Source of the DNA: a bacterium UBP3_UBA3054
Lineage (GTDB): Bacteria > Auribacterota > UBA3054
Length of the DNA stretch: 7,848 nt
Direction: 5' to 3'
NCBI GenBank assembly: GCA_002366995.1
Contig: DFCM01000105.1
Span: 1 to 7,848 of the forward strand
Shown here: piece by piece, positions 6,715 to 7,848 of the stretch
Layout of the letters: every line of letters begins with the position of its first letter
Position numbering within the stretch: the first letter of the stretch is position 1
Notes under the pieces: generated by a model
Told to the model about the DNA's origin: nothing
Seen by the model: the letters and a program-made list of their open reading frames with translations, nothing else
Database searches by the model: none
Made by a program: the position numbers and the translations under genes

Positions 6715-7846
6715 AAGCTCCCAGGAAGGTGAACTGTTCGATCTCGGGGTCAGTGCTAAGCTCGGACAGGAGCCTGACGGCGTCGGGATCGTCGGGCTTG
6801 GATTCGAATTCGAAGATGAAGCGGAACTCGAACTCCATGCCGGGAATGGGACGGGACTCCAGCTTGGTGAGGTTCAGTCCGATGGAGGAGAACTTCGCCA
6901 GAATGGCCGCCAGGGAGCCAGGCTTGTGGGGCAACGTCAGCATCAGGGAGATCTTCCGGGAATCCTTGTAGATCTCCAGTTCTCTTGAGATGCAGATGAA
7001 GCGGGTGAAGTTGGAAGGCGTGTCGCAGATGTTGTCTTTCAGGACTTCCAGGCCGTAAAGCTCGGCGCAGTTGCGTGAGGCGATGACCGCCAGGTCCTTC
7101 CTGCCGCTCGCGGCCAGTTCCTTGGCGGCCAGGGCCGTGTTGGCAAAGGGCGTCTGCGTGACGCCTTTCAGGCCATGCAGGAATATCGAGCACTGGGAAA
7201 GAGCCTGAGGATGGCTCTTCACTTCCTTGATGTCGCTCATCACGGTTCCCTTGGGAGCCAAAAACGCGTGGGAAACATGGAGTTTGACGGCCCTGACGAT
7301 CCTGAAGTCGTGCTTCTGCATCTGGTCGTAGACCGCCGTGACGGAACCAGCGGAGGAATTCTCGATGGGCAGAACGCCGTACTGGCACATGCCCTTCTCC
7401 ACAGCCGCGAAGATGTCGGAAAAGGAGTGGAAAAAGAGGATGGCTGGGAATTTGAAAAGCTCGCTGGTCGCCTGCTGGCTGAAGGCGCCTTCCGTCCCCT
7501 GGCAGGCCACGGTGGCGTGGGAGGGGAAACTTTCCGGCGCGGTGGCGAAGGCTCTTTTGATCTCCCTCTCCAGCTTGCTCTCCTTAAAGATCAGGCGGCG
7601 CTCCTTGGCCCGGGAGAGGCTGAAGAGCTGCGTGAAGAGCATCGCCACTTCATCCTCGAATTCCGGCCCGGCCTTGAGGGCCACTCTTTTAAGGATCTCC
7701 CTTTCCCTCGCCGGATCGCTGACGGGAACGTCGTTTTCCTCTTTGTACTTGGCGATCTCTTTGACCAGGTCGAAGCGTTTGAGGTATAGCTCCACCAACT
7801 GGTCGTCGAGCTTGTCGATCTCGGATCTGATGTTTTCCTTGCTCAT
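6701..7846 (-). CDS. pheA: P-protein: chorismate mutase / prephenate dehydratase with ACT domain
   Basis: 381 aa, close to the 386 of E. coli PheA, and in the same three-part order. Residues 1 to about 90 are an AroQ chorismate mutase: Arg7, Arg24, Lys35, Asp44, Arg47 and Glu48 align with E. coli R11, R28, K39, D48, R51 and E52; the Gln88 position looks like Glu82. Residues about 111-288 are prephenate dehydratase: G-T-E-G-A-F-S-Q at 117-124, P-I-E-N-S-S-A-G at 160-167, and catalytic T-R-F at 281-283. Residues about 298-380 are an ACT domain with E-S-R-P at 330-333 and G-S-L-A at 310-313 in place of G-A-L-V, so feedback inhibition by phenylalanine is likely. Together the domains convert chorismate to phenylpyruvate. 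It is the first operon gene seen here. Its ATG is two bases from the window edge and fits the family start, but an upstream in-frame start or more operon genes cannot be excluded. Confidence 0.95.
   Translation of the reverse strand: MSKENIRSEIDKLDDQLVELYLKRFDLVKEIAKYKEENDVPVSDPAREREILKRVALKAGPEFEDEVAMLFTQLFSLSRAKERRLIFKESKLEREIKRAFATAPESFPSHATVACQGTEGAFSQQATSELFKFPAILFFHSFSDIFAAVEKGMCQYGVLPIENSSAGSVTAVYDQMQKHDFRIVRAVKLHVSHAFLAPKGTVMSDIKEVKSHPQALSQCSIFLHGLKGVTQTPFANTALAAKELAASGRKDLAVIASRNCAELYGLEVLKDNICDTPSNFTRFICISRELEIYKDSRKISLMLTLPHKPGSLAAILAKFSSIGLNLTKLESRPIPGMEFEFRFIFEFESKPDDPDAVRLLSELSTDPEIEQFTFLGAYAEI
6718..6722 (-). promoter_or_regulatory. Possible Shine-Dalgarno of tyrA
   Basis: Within the end of pheA, the minus strand reads GGGAG followed by CTT and then the tyrA ATG. 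This is the best Shine-Dalgarno-like sequence at any start in the window, although the 3-nt spacer is shorter than the usual 5-9. It supports the chosen tyrA start only weakly. Confidence 0.35.
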
Positions 7847-7848
7847 AA

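Noticed and set aside
6756..7388. Minus-strand open frame of 210 codons in another frame within pheA
   Set aside because: It is out of frame with the conserved P-protein; the translation is Arg/His/Pro-rich and resembles no family.
7175..7789. Open frame of 204 codons on the plus strand opposite pheA
   Set aside because: It is complementary to the chorismate mutase and prephenate dehydratase domains, whose catalytic residues are intact. Its composition is low complexity.
1..7848. CRISPR arrays, tRNA or rRNA genes, insertion sequence ends, riboswitches
   Set aside because: No repeated spaced units, cloverleaf-like segments, transposase or terminal inverted repeats were seen, and there is almost no non-coding DNA to hold them.

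Overview
The window holds a compact aromatic amino acid operon on the minus strand (about 952-7846) and one unrelated accessory gene on the plus strand (46-909) that converges on it. The operon is roughly 57% G+C and the accessory gene roughly 33% G+C, by hand count of single sample lines. Gene content and intact reading frames indicate a bacterium. Both an AroK-AroB fusion and a type I AroD-AroE fusion are present, and most starts lack a clear Shine-Dalgarno sequence. This suggests a lineage outside the well-studied Proteobacteria and Bacilli, but I cannot name the phylum from this sequence.

Region 1 (1-45) is A+T-rich flank with no feature I can support. Region 2 (46-909) encodes a RhuM-family protein. 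Its N-terminal RhuM domain is followed by a short predicted coiled coil and a C-terminal domain with one H-x-R-x4-D motif resembling half of a phospholipase D (HKD) site. Region 3 (910-951) is the convergent gap. It contains a perfect 12-bp hairpin whose U-tract faces the operon's direction, so it reads as the operon terminator.

Region 4 (952-7846) is transcribed right to left as pheA, tyrA, aroKB, aroDE, aroC, aroA. The genes overlap by 14 and 4 nt and are then separated by 4, 4 and 5 nt, so they very probably share one transcript. Four polypeptides (AroKB, AroDE, AroA, AroC) carry all six steps from DAHP to chorismate. The P-protein PheA turns chorismate into prephenate and then phenylpyruvate, and TyrA turns prephenate into 4-hydroxyphenylpyruvate. 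DAHP synthase, the aminotransferase and tryptophan genes are not in the window. The only chorismate mutase domain here is the one in PheA, so it presumably also supplies TyrA.

No undescribed system is evident. The points worth a second look are an unusually small EPSP synthase (365 aa) that seems to have lost several subdomain hairpins, a TyrA with a shortened Rossmann fold, active-site-loop substitutions in AroDE, Shine-Dalgarno-poor stop/start junctions of near-identical sequence, and the RhuM/HKD-like hybrid gene of foreign base composition.
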